NCBI GenBank assembly: GCA_044426085.1
Contig: JAWXUU010000012.1
Coordinates: forward strand, 1 to 62,280
Reading direction: 5' to 3'
Length of the DNA: 62,280 nt
From: JAWXUU01 sp044426085
GTDB lineage: Bacteria; Bacillota; Clostridia; Christensenellales; CAMQZB01
This document shows positions 35,584-44,774 of the stretch, piece by piece; position 1 is the stretch's first letter; each line of letters begins with the position of its first letter. Below the pieces are notes generated by a model. It was not told the DNA's origin. It searched no databases and saw only the letters and a program-made list of their open reading frames with translations. The position numbers and the translations under genes are program-made.

Positions 35584-36156
35584 TTATTCTTGATTTTCCG
35601 CTTCTTCTTCACTTTTATATTCAAAGAAATAGAACATTGCTTTGCCGTATTTTCTAGTGTCGAAAAGCGTCATATTTTCCAAATTGAAGCTGTGTTTTTC
35701 ACCTTCGGCACATTCGAAAATCACCATGCCGTTTTCTGTTATCAGCTTGTTTCTATCGATGATTTCAACCGCATCCACACCGAGTTTTGTGTTGTATGGC
35801 GGGTCTAGGAAAATCGTATCGAATGTTTGGTTTCGCGTGATAAATCTGTTGAGTGCGAAAAGCGCTGGAGTAAGCAAAACTTCCGCTTCTATGTTCAAAA
35901 GTTTCAAGTTGGCTTTCACAAGGTCGCATGAAAATTTTTCTTTATCGCAAAAAACCACCCTTTCTGCCCCGCGCGAAAGTGCTTCTATGCCTACGCTTCC
36001 CGAGCCCGCAAAAAGGTCGAGAAAGCTTGCGCCTACTATTTCGTTTTGCAAGATTGAAAAGATTGCTTCTTTTGCCCTGTCGCTTGTTGGGCGGATATCT
36101 TTGCCCTTGAATTCGTGCAGAATTCTGCCTCTGTGTTTGCCACTTATTACTCTCAT
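35584..36156 (-). CDS. rsmD: 16S rRNA (guanine-966-N2) methyltransferase
   Basis: 190 residues. Begins MRVISGKHRGRIL as is usual. The SAM pocket is FLDLFAGSGSVGIEALSRGA, and the catalytic motif is FLDPPYNT. Acts on 30S subunits. AGAGGACACT precedes the ATG; coaD follows about 75 bases later. Confidence 0.96.
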   Translation of the reverse strand: MRVISGKHRGRILHEFKGKDIRPTSDRAKEAIFSILQNEIVGASFLDLFAGSGSVGIEALSRGAERVVFCDKEKFSCDLVKANLKLLNIEAEVLLTPALFALNRFITRNQTFDTIFLDPPYNTKLGVDAVEIIDRNKLITENGMVIFECAEGEKHSFNLENMTLFDTRKYGKAMFYFFEYKSEEEAENQE

Positions 36157-36166
36157 AGTGTCCTCT

Positions 36167-36694
36167 TTATTTCGTTATTATTTGTTTTTCCGTTATTATT
36201 ATATCCATTGGGATGTCGAAATTTTCCCCCGTTATGTTTTCAAAAAGGAATTCTTCGTATGTTATGCCAATCTTCACGCCTTGAAAATCATTCAAAAAAT
36301 CGTCATAAAAACCTTTGCCAAAGCCTATCCTTTGCATGTTTTTTGAAAATGCAACACCGGGGATAAAGCAGATATCGATTTTGTTTTTATCGATTTCGCC
36401 ACTTGTGGGTTCGCTTATTCCAAACTTGCCGATTTTGAAATTTTCGCTTTTTGCAACAACTTTGCCGTTTTGGATTGTTGGATAATATATTTTATTATCA
36501 GTTAAATTTTCAAGCTTCGCAAGGTTGATTTCTCCGCGAATGGAGTTATATGCCATGATTGTTTTGCCACGCAAATCAAGGTTTGATTGCGTTATGTTTT
36601 TCAAAACTTTCTCGCTTGCGTTTGCGATTTCTTCAGCTGAAAAGCCGTCGCGTTTTTTCTTGCAATAGCTTCTTATTTCGCTTTTTGTTTTCAT
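36167..36694 (-). CDS. 5-formyltetrahydrofolate cyclo-ligase family protein
   Basis: 175 residues. Turns 5-formyl-THF into 5,10-methenyl-THF with ATP. Motifs include the N-terminal KSEIRSYCKKKRDGFSAEEI, the substrate strand IMAYNSIRGEINL, and the C-terminal IDICFIPGVAFSKNMQRIGFGKGFYDDFL. Its ATG overlaps the stop of alr (ATGA), so the two are translationally coupled. rsmD follows 10 bases on. Confidence 0.93.
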   Translation of the reverse strand: MKTKSEIRSYCKKKRDGFSAEEIANASEKVLKNITQSNLDLRGKTIMAYNSIRGEINLAKLENLTDNKIYYPTIQNGKVVAKSENFKIGKFGISEPTSGEIDKNKIDICFIPGVAFSKNMQRIGFGKGFYDDFLNDFQGVKIGITYEEFLFENITGENFDIPMDIIITEKQIITK

Positions 36695-37734
36695 AGGTAT
36701 ACTCTTTTCACCCTTTGGGAAATTTGCGTTACTGCTTCATACGGGATTGTTTGGATTGTGTTTGCATAGGTTGCAAGTGGCATATTTTCAGAAAAAATTT
36801 CCACGCTGTCGCCGATTTTGCAATCTGCGTTTGAAACGTCAACCATGAAGCAATCCATACAAATTGTTCCGCGAACTTTGCAAGCGTTGCCATTTATTAT
36901 AACACATCCACCGTTTCTTAACAAACGATTTACACCGTCTGCATAGCCACCGCGCACGATTGCGACATTTATTTTTTCATTTGCTTTGAAATAATCACCA
37001 TATCCGATATATTCGCCCGCTTCCACACTTTGGAATGCGACGATTTCTGATTTTAGGGCTACGGTTTGTTTTGTATAGTCATCTTCGCCTGTTCCTATTG
37101 CATCAATGCCAACGCGAACCATATTCATGTGGAAATCTTGCGAAAGCCTTGTGCCGTATGATGCGGAGATGTGCTTGTGGGTGTTGATGTGATTTGTGAG
37201 TTTTTCAAAGTTTGATTTTTGCACGTATGCAAATTCTTCATCCCTCCCTGAAAGATGAGAAAACACCCCTGCAAGAGAGAGGTTTTTTGATGAATTTATT
37301 TTGTTTAGCATATCGTTCAAATATCCCGAATCTTTCACGCCGTATCTGTTCATGCCCGAGTTGATTTTGATTTGAACCACTGCTGATTTTCCCACGCTTT
37401 TTGCAGTTTTTTCAATTTCTTCAAGCTGAGAAAGTGAGAAAGTTGAAAGCATGATTTCTTGATTTATTGAATCTTGAAGATATTCACTTTCGTATGGTGA
37501 TAGTTGCAGAATTGGTTTTTTGATACCCTCTTCACGCATTGCCAGCCCTTCAAACGAAAAAGCGACTGCAAAACAATCAACATTGTTTTGCGTCGCTTCT
37601 GAAATTTCTTTGTAGCCAAGTCCGTAGGCGTTTGCTTTCACAACCGCGCAGTACTTTGTTCCGTTTTTTAGGGTTGATTTTATCTTTTCAATATTTGCCA
37701 CGTATTTTTCTACGTCAACATAAAGTTGAATCAT
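36691..37734 (-). CDS. alr: Alanine racemase
   Basis: 347 residues, slightly shorter than average. PLP enzyme supplying D-alanine for the wall. The PLP lysine is in CAVVKANAYGLG near residue 33. MNRYGV, VFSHLSGRDE and the catalytic tyrosine in RGGYADGVNR follow. The C-terminal beta domain has GTICMDCFMVDVS. AAAGGAGCGATTATT precedes the ATG. Confidence 0.96.
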   Translation of the reverse strand: MIQLYVDVEKYVANIEKIKSTLKNGTKYCAVVKANAYGLGYKEISEATQNNVDCFAVAFSFEGLAMREEGIKKPILQLSPYESEYLQDSINQEIMLSTFSLSQLEEIEKTAKSVGKSAVVQIKINSGMNRYGVKDSGYLNDMLNKINSSKNLSLAGVFSHLSGRDEEFAYVQKSNFEKLTNHINTHKHISASYGTRLSQDFHMNMVRVGIDAIGTGEDDYTKQTVALKSEIVAFQSVEAGEYIGYGDYFKANEKINVAIVRGGYADGVNRLLRNGGCVIINGNACKVRGTICMDCFMVDVSNADCKIGDSVEIFSENMPLATYANTIQTIPYEAVTQISQRVKRVYL

Positions 37735-37754
37735 AATAATCGCTCCTTTTGTTT

Positions 37755-38171
37755 TTAGAAAATTTCTGTTATTAATTCTGCTCCTGCATTTTTCAAAATT
37801 TCGATAACTCCTTTCACATCTTCAACTTTTATCAAGATGAGTGCAGAATTCTTTTCTGTTCTTGCGATTGAATATAGATATTCAACGTTGATTCCGCATT
37901 CTTGAATTTTAAGAAGTGTTTGTGAAAGTCCGTTTGGTTTGTCATCAACTGCAATACCGATAAGCTGAGTTGTCTTTGCAGTGAAGCCTGCTTCTTTGAT
38001 AACTTTGATAGCTTTGTCGTTTTGGTTTGTGATGATTCTCACGATGCCAAATTCCGCTGTGTCGGCAATTGTCATCATTGTAAGGTCAATGCCAGCATCG
38101 CCTAGCGCTTTTGTTAGTGTGTATAGTCTGCCTGATTTGTTTTCCATGAAAACTGAAATTTGCTCTATCAT
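37755..38171 (-). CDS. Tandem ACT-domain protein
   Basis: 138 residues made of two ACT domains (about 1-67 and 70-137), each a beta-alpha-beta unit. ISVFMENKSGRLYTLTKALGDAGID is the ligand-contact segment of the first. This stand-alone type is commonly found beside paaK and iorAB and probably senses an aromatic amino acid or aryl acid, perhaps as an allosteric partner. The exact ligand is not known. It has its own promoter at 38211-38239 although paaK lies just upstream. Confidence 0.88.
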   Translation of the reverse strand: MIEQISVFMENKSGRLYTLTKALGDAGIDLTMMTIADTAEFGIVRIITNQNDKAIKVIKEAGFTAKTTQLIGIAVDDKPNGLSQTLLKIQECGINVEYLYSIARTEKNSALILIKVEDVKGVIEILKNAGAELITEIF

Positions 38172-38210
38172 AAAATGTCCTCCTTTTGGAATTGCTTTAG
38201 TGTTATTCTT

Positions 38211-38239
38211 ATTTTATAACATGTTTTGTGATTTGTCAA
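38211..38239 (-). promoter_or_regulatory. Promoter of the ACT-protein gene
   Basis: Minus strand TTGACA (38234-38239), a 17-base spacer and TAAAAT (38211-38216), in the gap behind paaK. Confidence 0.7.
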
Positions 38240-38248
38240 TAGCGATTT

Positions 38249-39553
38249 TTATTGATTTCTTTGGTCGATAACGCGTTTTGCTTTGCCTTCGCTTCTTGGG
38301 ATTGTGCCTGGTTCAACCAATGTGACTTTTGCTTTGATGTTCAAGATTGAATTCAAATCGTTTTGAAGTTTTTTCTTAGTTGCTTCAAGTTTTCTCACTT
38401 CATCAGAGAACAATTTTTCTGACATTTCAACTTGCACTTCCATTTCGTCTAGTGTGCCTTTTCTTGTGATTATCAATTGATAGTGTGGTGTTGCATCATC
38501 GATATCCATAAGTACGCTTTCGATTTGTGATGGGAACACGTTGATTCCGCGAATGATAAGCATATCATCTGTTCTGCCCATAATTCTGCTCATACGGACT
38601 GTTGTTCTTCCGCATTTGCAAGGTGTTGAATCGATTGAAGATATGTCGCGCGTTCTGTAACGCAAAAGTGGCATGCCTGTTTTTGTTATTGTTGTGAAAA
38701 CAAGTTCGCCTGTTGTTCCGTCGGGAACTCTTTCAAGAGTGTCTGGATCGACGATTTCAGGATAGAAATGGTCGTCTTGAACGTGCGCTCCGCAGTGCTG
38801 CATACAGTCGATTGAAACACCTGGTCCGATGATTTCTGAAAGGCCGTATATATCCATTGCGTTTATGCCAAGTTTTGATTCTAGCGTGTTTTTGATTTCT
38901 TCTGTCCATGGTTCTGCGCCGAAAAGTCCGCCTTCAAGGTGTAAATCTTTTTTAGGGTCTAGTCCCATTTTTTCCATTTCTTCTGTGAGGTACACCATAT
39001 ATGATGGTGTGCAACAAACAAAATTTGCTTCAAAGTCTTGCATTAGCATGATTTGACGTTTTGTGTTTCCTGAAGATGCGGGAACTGTGACAGCGCCGAG
39101 GTGTTCTGCACCGTAGTGTGCGCCGAGTCCGCCGGTGAAAAGTCCGTAGCCATAAGCGACGTGGACTGTTGATTTTTTTGTTGCACCCGCGCTTGAAAGG
39201 GCACGAGCCATAACTTCGCTCCAGATGTCGATATCGTTTTGAGTGTAGCCAACAACGGTTGGTTTGCCTGTTGTTCCGCTTGATGCGTGAAGGCGAATGA
39301 TATCTTCCCTATCAGCTGACAAAAGCCCGAATGGATAGTTGTCGCGTAGGTCTTGTTTTGTTGTGAATGGGATTTTCACGATATCGTCGATTGATTTGAT
39401 ATCAGCTGGTGTGATTCCCGCTTCGTCGAACTTCTTTTTATAGAATGGAACTTTATCATAGACAAGATTTACAAGTCTTATAAGTTCCGCACTTTGGAAT
39501 GCATGTTTTTCTTCCTTAGACATGCACTCTCTTTCTTTATTGAATATTGGCAT
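38249..39553 (-). CDS. Phenylacetate-CoA ligase family protein (copy 1)
   Basis: 434 residues. An AMP-forming aryl-CoA ligase. The phosphate loop is LHASSGTTGKPTVVGYT, the adenine region YGLSEIIGPGVS, the hinge LLRYRTRDIS, then GRTDDMLIIRGINVFPSQIE. It is the third gene of iorA-iorB-paaK, 17 bases behind iorB. With IOR, which makes aryl-acetyl-CoA from aromatic 2-oxoacids, such ligases run in the ATP-forming direction or activate arylacetates. Direction here is inferred. A second paralogue lies at 42106-43407. Confidence 0.92.
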   Translation of the reverse strand: MPIFNKERECMSKEEKHAFQSAELIRLVNLVYDKVPFYKKKFDEAGITPADIKSIDDIVKIPFTTKQDLRDNYPFGLLSADREDIIRLHASSGTTGKPTVVGYTQNDIDIWSEVMARALSSAGATKKSTVHVAYGYGLFTGGLGAHYGAEHLGAVTVPASSGNTKRQIMLMQDFEANFVCCTPSYMVYLTEEMEKMGLDPKKDLHLEGGLFGAEPWTEEIKNTLESKLGINAMDIYGLSEIIGPGVSIDCMQHCGAHVQDDHFYPEIVDPDTLERVPDGTTGELVFTTITKTGMPLLRYRTRDISSIDSTPCKCGRTTVRMSRIMGRTDDMLIIRGINVFPSQIESVLMDIDDATPHYQLIITRKGTLDEMEVQVEMSEKLFSDEVRKLEATKKKLQNDLNSILNIKAKVTLVEPGTIPRSEGKAKRVIDQRNQ

Positions 39554-39570
39554 AATTTTCCCCCTATTTT

Positions 39571-40146
39571 TTAGACGTTATATCCAAGCATGAATGCTTT
39601 TTCGTTTACTTGATAGATTTTTGGTTTCACAAGATTTTTAATCGCTTCAAGCATTACATCTTTATCAAGTTGTAGCGATTTTGCAAGTGCACCAATCATG
39701 ACTGTGTTTGCAGTTAGTTCGTTGCCCGCTTGTTTTGCAAGATCAAAGGCATCAATTTTTAACACGTTTGGTGTTTTTGATTGAATTTGCGCTTCAATGT
39801 CGCTAGGGTATTCACACACACCTGAAACGACTGTCATTGGCATGATTCTTTGTGAGTTATAAAGGATAACGCCATCATCTTTCAAGATTTCGGCATATCT
39901 TAAGGCTTCCAAAGTTTCAAAGCTCATGATGATATCTGCTTGTTTTGTGAACAGGATTGGCGAGTTGATTTTTTCGCCGATTTTCACATATGTTACCACG
40001 CTTCCGCCACGTTGGCTCATGCCGTGAACTTCTGAAAGTTTCGCGTCCATGCCTTTTAGCAGTGCGTATTCACCGAGAATTTTTGATGCGAGAAGTGTGC
40101 CTTGACCACCTACGCCACAAATAAGAATGTTATAATTATTGTTCAT
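39571..40146 (-). CDS. iorB: Indolepyruvate ferredoxin oxidoreductase, beta subunit
   Basis: About 191 residues from the ATG at 40146, which has AAAGGAGGTGTGAT before it; the open frame continues into iorA without a start signal. The gamma-type domain begins NILICGVGGQGTLLASKILG and has SEVHGMSQRGGSVVTYVKIG, both diagnostic. It pairs with IorA to oxidise aryl-2-oxoacids to aryl-acetyl-CoA with reduction of ferredoxin. It begins one base after iorA ends. Confidence 0.95.
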   Translation of the reverse strand: MNNNYNILICGVGGQGTLLASKILGEYALLKGMDAKLSEVHGMSQRGGSVVTYVKIGEKINSPILFTKQADIIMSFETLEALRYAEILKDDGVILYNSQRIMPMTVVSGVCEYPSDIEAQIQSKTPNVLKIDAFDLAKQAGNELTANTVMIGALAKSLQLDKDVMLEAIKNLVKPKIYQVNEKAFMLGYNV

Positions 40147-40147
40147 A

Positions 40148-41869
40148 TCACACCTCCTTTGTGATGCAATCAAAGTGACAAAGCGTTGCACAAACGCCAC
40201 AGCCACGACAAGTTGCAGGGTCGATTGTTGGTTTGCCGTTTTGGATTGAGATTGATGGGCAACCAATAGACATGCAAAGTTTGCAGTTTTTGCAAGTTTC
40301 GCTGTTGATTTTATATTTGAAAATTTCTACGCCAGGAAGCAATATGCAAGGACGTTTTGCAATGATGACTTTCACGCCGTCGATTTTTACAAATTTATGC
40401 AAAAGTTGTTCGAATGCGATGATATCATATGCATCGACTTCTTCAACTGCGGAAACTTTGCAAGCTTTTGCGATTTCCACATAGTTGACTTTTGTTGTTT
40501 CTTCACCTTTGATTGTTCTGCCTGTTCCCGGGTGTTGTTGGTGACCTGTCATACCTGTTGTTGAGTTGTCTAGTATGATGACGATACCTTCGCCCTTGTT
40601 ATAAACCGCGTTTGCAAGGCCAGTGATTCCTGAGTGCATGAATGTTGAATCGCCAATAACAGCGGCTGTTTTCTTTGCGAATTCTTTGCCACGCGCCTTG
40701 CCATAGCCCATTGCCATGCCAATTGAAGCGCCCATGCAGATAACTGCATCGATTGCAAGAAGTGGCGCTGAAGCACCGAGAGTGTAGCAACCGATGTCCC
40801 CCGTCACGTTGAATTTATTCTTTTTGAGAATATGGAAAATTCCGCGGTGAGGACAGCCCGGACACATAACCGGTGGACGGATTGGAAGGTCAAGTGGTTT
40901 CACATCAGATGTGATACCAAGAAGTTTTTCTTTTATGATGTCTTCTGAAATTTCGCCTTGAAGGGAGAATAGGTTTTTGCCTTCGCACGCGATACCTTTT
41001 GCTTTCATACCGTCTTCGATATAAGGTTCTAGTTCTTCGATAACAACAAGCCTATCCACTTGTGAAGCGAACTGCTTAAGCTTATCGATTGGGAGTGGAT
41101 AAACCATACCAATTTTGAAAATTGAAGCGTCAGGCAAAACTTCTTTTGCATATTGATACACAGCACCTGTGCAGACAACACCGAGTTTTGTATCGTTGAT
41201 TTGATAGAAGTTCAAATCTGTTTGGTTTGAAAAAACAGTTAAATCTTCGTCGCGTTTTTCAACCACGATATGACGTTTTTTCGCCATTGCTGGAACCATA
41301 ACGTATTTTGGGATATCTTTTTTATATTCTTTTAGTGGCACTTCTTTTATTTCGCCAAGTTGAACAATACTTCTTGAATGGGCAACGCGCGTTGTCATTC
41401 TTAAAAACACTGGCGTGTCGAATTGTTCGGAAATTTCAAACGCTTTCAAAACGAAATCTTTTGATTCTTGTGAATCTGATGGCTCAAGCATTGGGATATG
41501 AGCTGATCTTGCATAGAATCTTGAATCTTGTTCGTTTTGTGACGAGTGCATTCCTGGGTCATCTGCAACAGCAAAGATAAGTCCGCCGTTTACGCCTGTG
41601 TAGGCAGCTGTGAAAACAGCATCTGCGGCAACGTTAAGACCGACGTGCTTGAAACTGCAGATTGTTCTTGCACCCGCAATTGCAGAACCGCAAGCAACTT
41701 CTGCGGCAACTTTTTCGTTTGGTGACCATTCGGCATAAATGCCGTCGTAGGTTGCAATCTCTTCAGTGATTTCTGTTGATGGTGTGCCCGGATATGCCGT
41801 TGCTACCCTTCCGCCAGCTTCAACAAACCCGCGTGCAACCGCCGAGTTTCCTAGTAGTATTTTTTTCAT
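40148..41869 (-). CDS. iorA: Indolepyruvate ferredoxin oxidoreductase, alpha subunit
   Basis: 573 residues. Thiamine-diphosphate enzyme for fermentation of Trp, Phe and Tyr through their 2-oxoacids. Domains in order: pyrimidine-binding domain starting with GNSAVARGFVEAGGRVATAYPGTPSTEI; a middle domain; the TPP domain with CPGCPHRGIFHIL and GDIGCYTLG; and a C-terminal 2[4Fe-4S] ferredoxin (CKNCKLCMSIGCPSI and CRGCGVCATLCHFDC). AGAGGATAACTT precedes the ATG. It follows the intergenic repeat A, which separates it from paaK copy 2. Confidence 0.97.
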   Translation of the reverse strand: MKKILLGNSAVARGFVEAGGRVATAYPGTPSTEITEEIATYDGIYAEWSPNEKVAAEVACGSAIAGARTICSFKHVGLNVAADAVFTAAYTGVNGGLIFAVADDPGMHSSQNEQDSRFYARSAHIPMLEPSDSQESKDFVLKAFEISEQFDTPVFLRMTTRVAHSRSIVQLGEIKEVPLKEYKKDIPKYVMVPAMAKKRHIVVEKRDEDLTVFSNQTDLNFYQINDTKLGVVCTGAVYQYAKEVLPDASIFKIGMVYPLPIDKLKQFASQVDRLVVIEELEPYIEDGMKAKGIACEGKNLFSLQGEISEDIIKEKLLGITSDVKPLDLPIRPPVMCPGCPHRGIFHILKKNKFNVTGDIGCYTLGASAPLLAIDAVICMGASIGMAMGYGKARGKEFAKKTAAVIGDSTFMHSGITGLANAVYNKGEGIVIILDNSTTGMTGHQQHPGTGRTIKGEETTKVNYVEIAKACKVSAVEEVDAYDIIAFEQLLHKFVKIDGVKVIIAKRPCILLPGVEIFKYKINSETCKNCKLCMSIGCPSISIQNGKPTIDPATCRGCGVCATLCHFDCITKEV

Positions 41870-41950
41870 AAGTTATCCTCTCTTATAATTTATATCGATT
41901 TTTTTAATATGTGCGATGTTGTTATATGTTGGGTTGTGCTTTATAGCTTT

Positions 41951-42094
41951 TTAAATTAAAAGTTAAAAGTTAAAAATTAAAAATTGATGTAATGCACTCG
42001 CGGTGCTCGTGCTTTCAATTATTTAAAATAGCATGCATGAACGCAGTGAATGCTTTACCATAATTTTTAATTTTTCATTTTTCATTTTTAATTA
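41951..42094. repeat. Heptamer-flanked palindromic repeat, copy A
   Basis: The left array of AAAAATT/AAAAGTT heptamers (41951-41985) leads to GATGTAAT and the hairpin at 41994-42012. The right end mirrors it: hairpin 42035-42053 on the other strand, ATGGTAAA, then AATTTTT/CATTTTT heptamers to 42094. The interior is only about 20 bases. No reading frame. It lies between paaK copy 2 and iorA, 12 bases behind the paaK stop. Confidence 0.85.
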
Positions 42095-42105
42095 ACGAAG
42101 CAAAG

Positions 42106-43407
42106 CTACGCTTTGTTTCGTTCGTCATGCACGCGTTGTGTTTTGCCTTCGTATCTTTTTAGTGAGAAAGGTTCGACGAGTTTCACGCCTACTTCAAGGC
42201 CTAGGACTTCTTTGATTTTTTGAGCCACGAAGATTCTTAATTGTTCAAGTTTGCCATATGAATCGAGAAGTGATTCATCACGCATTTCTACGCTTACTGT
42301 GAGTTTATCAAGATAATTTTCACGAGTAACCAAGATTTCATAGTGATTTCCAATTTCTTCGATGTTCATGAGAACTGCTTCGATTTGTGATGGGAACACG
42401 TTCACGCCACGAATGATAAGCATATCGTCGGTTCTGCCTTTGATTTTGCCCATACGAACTGATGTTCTGCCACATTTGCATGGCTCGAAGTTTAGCGATG
42501 TTATATCTTTTGTACGGTATCTCAAAATTGGCATACCTTGTTTTGTCAAGGCTGTTATTATCATTTCGCCTTCTTCACCTTCATTTAGAACTTTGTTTTC
42601 TGCAATGTTCACGATTTCTGGATAGAAGTGGTCTTCGTTGATGTGCATACCACATCTCAAGTGGCAATCCCCCGAAACACCAGGTCCAATGAGTTCTGTT
42701 AGGCCGTAGTTATCCGTTGAAAGGATTCCGAGAGTTTTTGAAAGTTCACGGTGCATTTCTTCTGTTGAAGCTTCCGCGCCGAAAAGACCCAAGCGCAATT
42801 TGAAGTTGCTCATGTCGCAACCTTTGTTTTTGATACTTTCCGCGATATACATTGCATAAGACGGCGTTGCGACAAGTGCTGTGACACCGAAATCTTCAAG
42901 TAGCATGATTTGCTTTGCTGTGTTGCCAGAAGAAGCGGGAACAACCGATGCACCAACTTTTTCCCAACCTTGGTGAAGACCAAGCGCGCCTGTGAAAAGT
43001 CCGTAGCCAAATGCGATTTGAACGATGTCTTCATCAGATCCGCCAACAGCAGTGATAAGCCTTGCAACGCAATCAGACCACATATCAAGATCGGCACGAG
43101 TGTAGCCCGCAACGATTGGTTTGCCCGTTGTTCCAGAAGACGCATGAAGGCGAACAATTTCCTTTTGTGGAACTGCGAAAAGCTTATATGGATAGTTTTC
43201 GCGAAGATCTTCTTTTGTTGTGTATGGAATTAAACTTATATCCTTAAGTGTTTGAATGTGGCTTGGTTTTAGCCCAATCGCATCAAACTTTTCTTTATAC
43301 ATCGGAACTTTATCATAGCAATAATTAACCATATGCTTCAATCTATCAAGCTGTAAACTTTGCATTGATTTTCTATCCATAGTTTCGATATCTTTTTGAA
43401 AAAACAT
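42106..43407 (-). CDS. Phenylacetate-CoA ligase family protein (copy 2)
   Basis: 433 residues, a full-length paralogue of the 38249-39553 gene with the same motifs: LHASSGTTGKPIVAGYT, YGLTELIGPGVSG, LRYRTKDITS and GRTDDMLIIRGVNVFPSQIE. The C-terminus RVHDERNKA corresponds to RVIDQRNQ of copy 1, so the gene is intact although repeat A abuts it. It has its own promoter with an inverted repeat (43440-43493). Two paralogues around one iorAB may differ in aryl-acid preference (phenylacetate against indoleacetate or hydroxyphenylacetate); that is inference. Confidence 0.92.
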   Translation of the reverse strand: MFFQKDIETMDRKSMQSLQLDRLKHMVNYCYDKVPMYKEKFDAIGLKPSHIQTLKDISLIPYTTKEDLRENYPYKLFAVPQKEIVRLHASSGTTGKPIVAGYTRADLDMWSDCVARLITAVGGSDEDIVQIAFGYGLFTGALGLHQGWEKVGASVVPASSGNTAKQIMLLEDFGVTALVATPSYAMYIAESIKNKGCDMSNFKLRLGLFGAEASTEEMHRELSKTLGILSTDNYGLTELIGPGVSGDCHLRCGMHINEDHFYPEIVNIAENKVLNEGEEGEMIITALTKQGMPILRYRTKDITSLNFEPCKCGRTSVRMGKIKGRTDDMLIIRGVNVFPSQIEAVLMNIEEIGNHYEILVTRENYLDKLTVSVEMRDESLLDSYGKLEQLRIFVAQKIKEVLGLEVGVKLVEPFSLKRYEGKTQRVHDERNKA

Positions 43408-43439
43408 TTTTTTATCTCCTTATCAGTAGCTTGTATCAT

Positions 43440-43493
43440 TCGTGATTCTTCATCAATATATAGCATTGTATCACGAAAGTGCCTAAAAAACAA
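43440..43493 (-). promoter_or_regulatory. Promoter and inverted repeat upstream of paaK copy 2
   Basis: Minus strand TTGTTT (43488-43493), a 17-base spacer and TACAAT (43465-43470). TCGTGAT/ATCACGA arms at about 43440 and 43470-43476 span from the -10 into the leader and could be an operator or a leader stem. Confidence 0.55.
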
Positions 43494-43558
43494 CTTATTT
43501 ATGGATTTTTTTGATAGAAATTTTATTTTTTTGATTTTTCATACTTGATTATATGCAA

Positions 43559-43585
43559 AAAATGGCTGAAATACATCGCCATTTT
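43559..43585 (-). terminator. Terminator of the pyr operon
   Basis: AAAATGGC (43559-43566) and GCCATTTT (43578-43585) form a perfect 8-bp stem with a T run on the minus strand, 21 bases behind pyrB. Confidence 0.85.
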
Positions 43586-43606
43586 ATTTGCTTTTTATTA
43601 TGTTTT

Positions 43607-44758
43607 TTATTTTCCAGATATTATCAATCTTTCAAATTCTGGCGTTTCTTCGCTGTGGATTTCGCTGTCGCAATAAGCGCAATAAACATTGCCTTTTGCA
43701 TCTTTATAGAACCTTTCGTCAAGTTCTGTTTCGAACTTTGTCACGCATTTTTTATTGTGGCAAGAAATATTTGAATCAACCATATTTTTGCCGTTGAAAA
43801 CGCTGTCGCCGTTGTATGCTTGTGGCATAAAACCGCAGTAGGCTGGCGTTTCTTTGAGAAGTTTTATAATGAGTGCTTTGCGCATGATTTTGCCATAGAA
43901 CGCTTGTCTGAAATATGACGAACGTGGGTCGGCATCGACGTGGGCAGAAACTTCATTCACGCGAGGGAGTGGGTGGAGCACGCACATTTTTTCCTTTGCG
44001 AGTTTCATGCTTTCGCAAGTTAGGATATAACTGCCCTCCACTTGTTTATATTGTTCTAGCGAATCGAATCTTTCCTTTTGAATTCTCGTCATATATAAAA
44101 CGTCAAGACTTGGCAATGATTTATCGAGATTTCTTGTTTCTTGATAGCAAACACCGCTGTTTTCAAGGCTGTTTTTTATGTGGTCTGGCATTTTTAGTTC
44201 TTCGGGAGAAATAAACACCATTGTGATATTCTTATGTCTTGAAAGTGCAGAAACAAGTGAGTGCACTGTTCTTCCGTATTTCAAATCGCCACAAAATCCT
44301 ATTGTGAGATTATCTAGGCGGGAAAGTTCGCTTTTGATTGTGAGGAGATCTGCAAGTGTTTGGGTTGGGTGGTGATGTCCGCCGTCGCCCGCGTTTATAA
44401 GGGGCACATGGCTTTCCTTTGCGCCCACGATTCCCGCACCTTCGTGGGGATGTCGCATTGCGATGATGTCGGCATAATTTGAAACAACTTTCACGGTGTC
44501 TCTTATGCTTTCACCTTTGGCAGCTGAACTGTTTGCGCCCGATTCAAAGCCAATAACACTTCCGCCAAGTTCTATCATTGCCGATTCAAAAGAAAGTCTT
44601 GTTCGCGTTGACGGTTCAAAAAATAGCGACGCGAGTTTTTTGCCTTCGCACACCTTTGAATACCCCGCTGGGTCGTGCATGATTTTTTCCGCTTCTTCAA
44701 TCAAGATATCAAGTTCTTCAATTGAAAAATCCGTTATATCTGTTAGGTGCTTTATCAT
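43607..44758 (-). CDS. pyrB: Aspartate carbamoyltransferase fused to a PyrI-like zinc domain
   Basis: 383 residues. Residues 1-305 are a complete catalytic chain: the STRT loop (50-53), Lys81 of the 80s loop, HPTQ (130-133) and HPLPR (262-266). A linker leads to a C-terminal module with Cys333-x4-Cys338 and Cys360-x2-Cys363 (CHNKKC ... YCAYC), the spacing of the zinc-binding domain of the regulatory chain PyrI. The nucleotide-binding allosteric domain of PyrI is missing and no separate pyrI is seen. So this chain carries only the zinc half of the regulatory subunit, which in the E. coli enzyme contacts the catalytic chain. It is the last gene of the pyr operon. Confidence 0.92.
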   Translation of the reverse strand: MIKHLTDITDFSIEELDILIEEAEKIMHDPAGYSKVCEGKKLASLFFEPSTRTRLSFESAMIELGGSVIGFESGANSSAAKGESIRDTVKVVSNYADIIAMRHPHEGAGIVGAKESHVPLINAGDGGHHHPTQTLADLLTIKSELSRLDNLTIGFCGDLKYGRTVHSLVSALSRHKNITMVFISPEELKMPDHIKNSLENSGVCYQETRNLDKSLPSLDVLYMTRIQKERFDSLEQYKQVEGSYILTCESMKLAKEKMCVLHPLPRVNEVSAHVDADPRSSYFRQAFYGKIMRKALIIKLLKETPAYCGFMPQAYNGDSVFNGKNMVDSNISCHNKKCVTKFETELDERFYKDAKGNVYCAYCDSEIHSEETPEFERLIISGK

Positions 44759-44774
44759 ACAAATTCTCCTGTTA

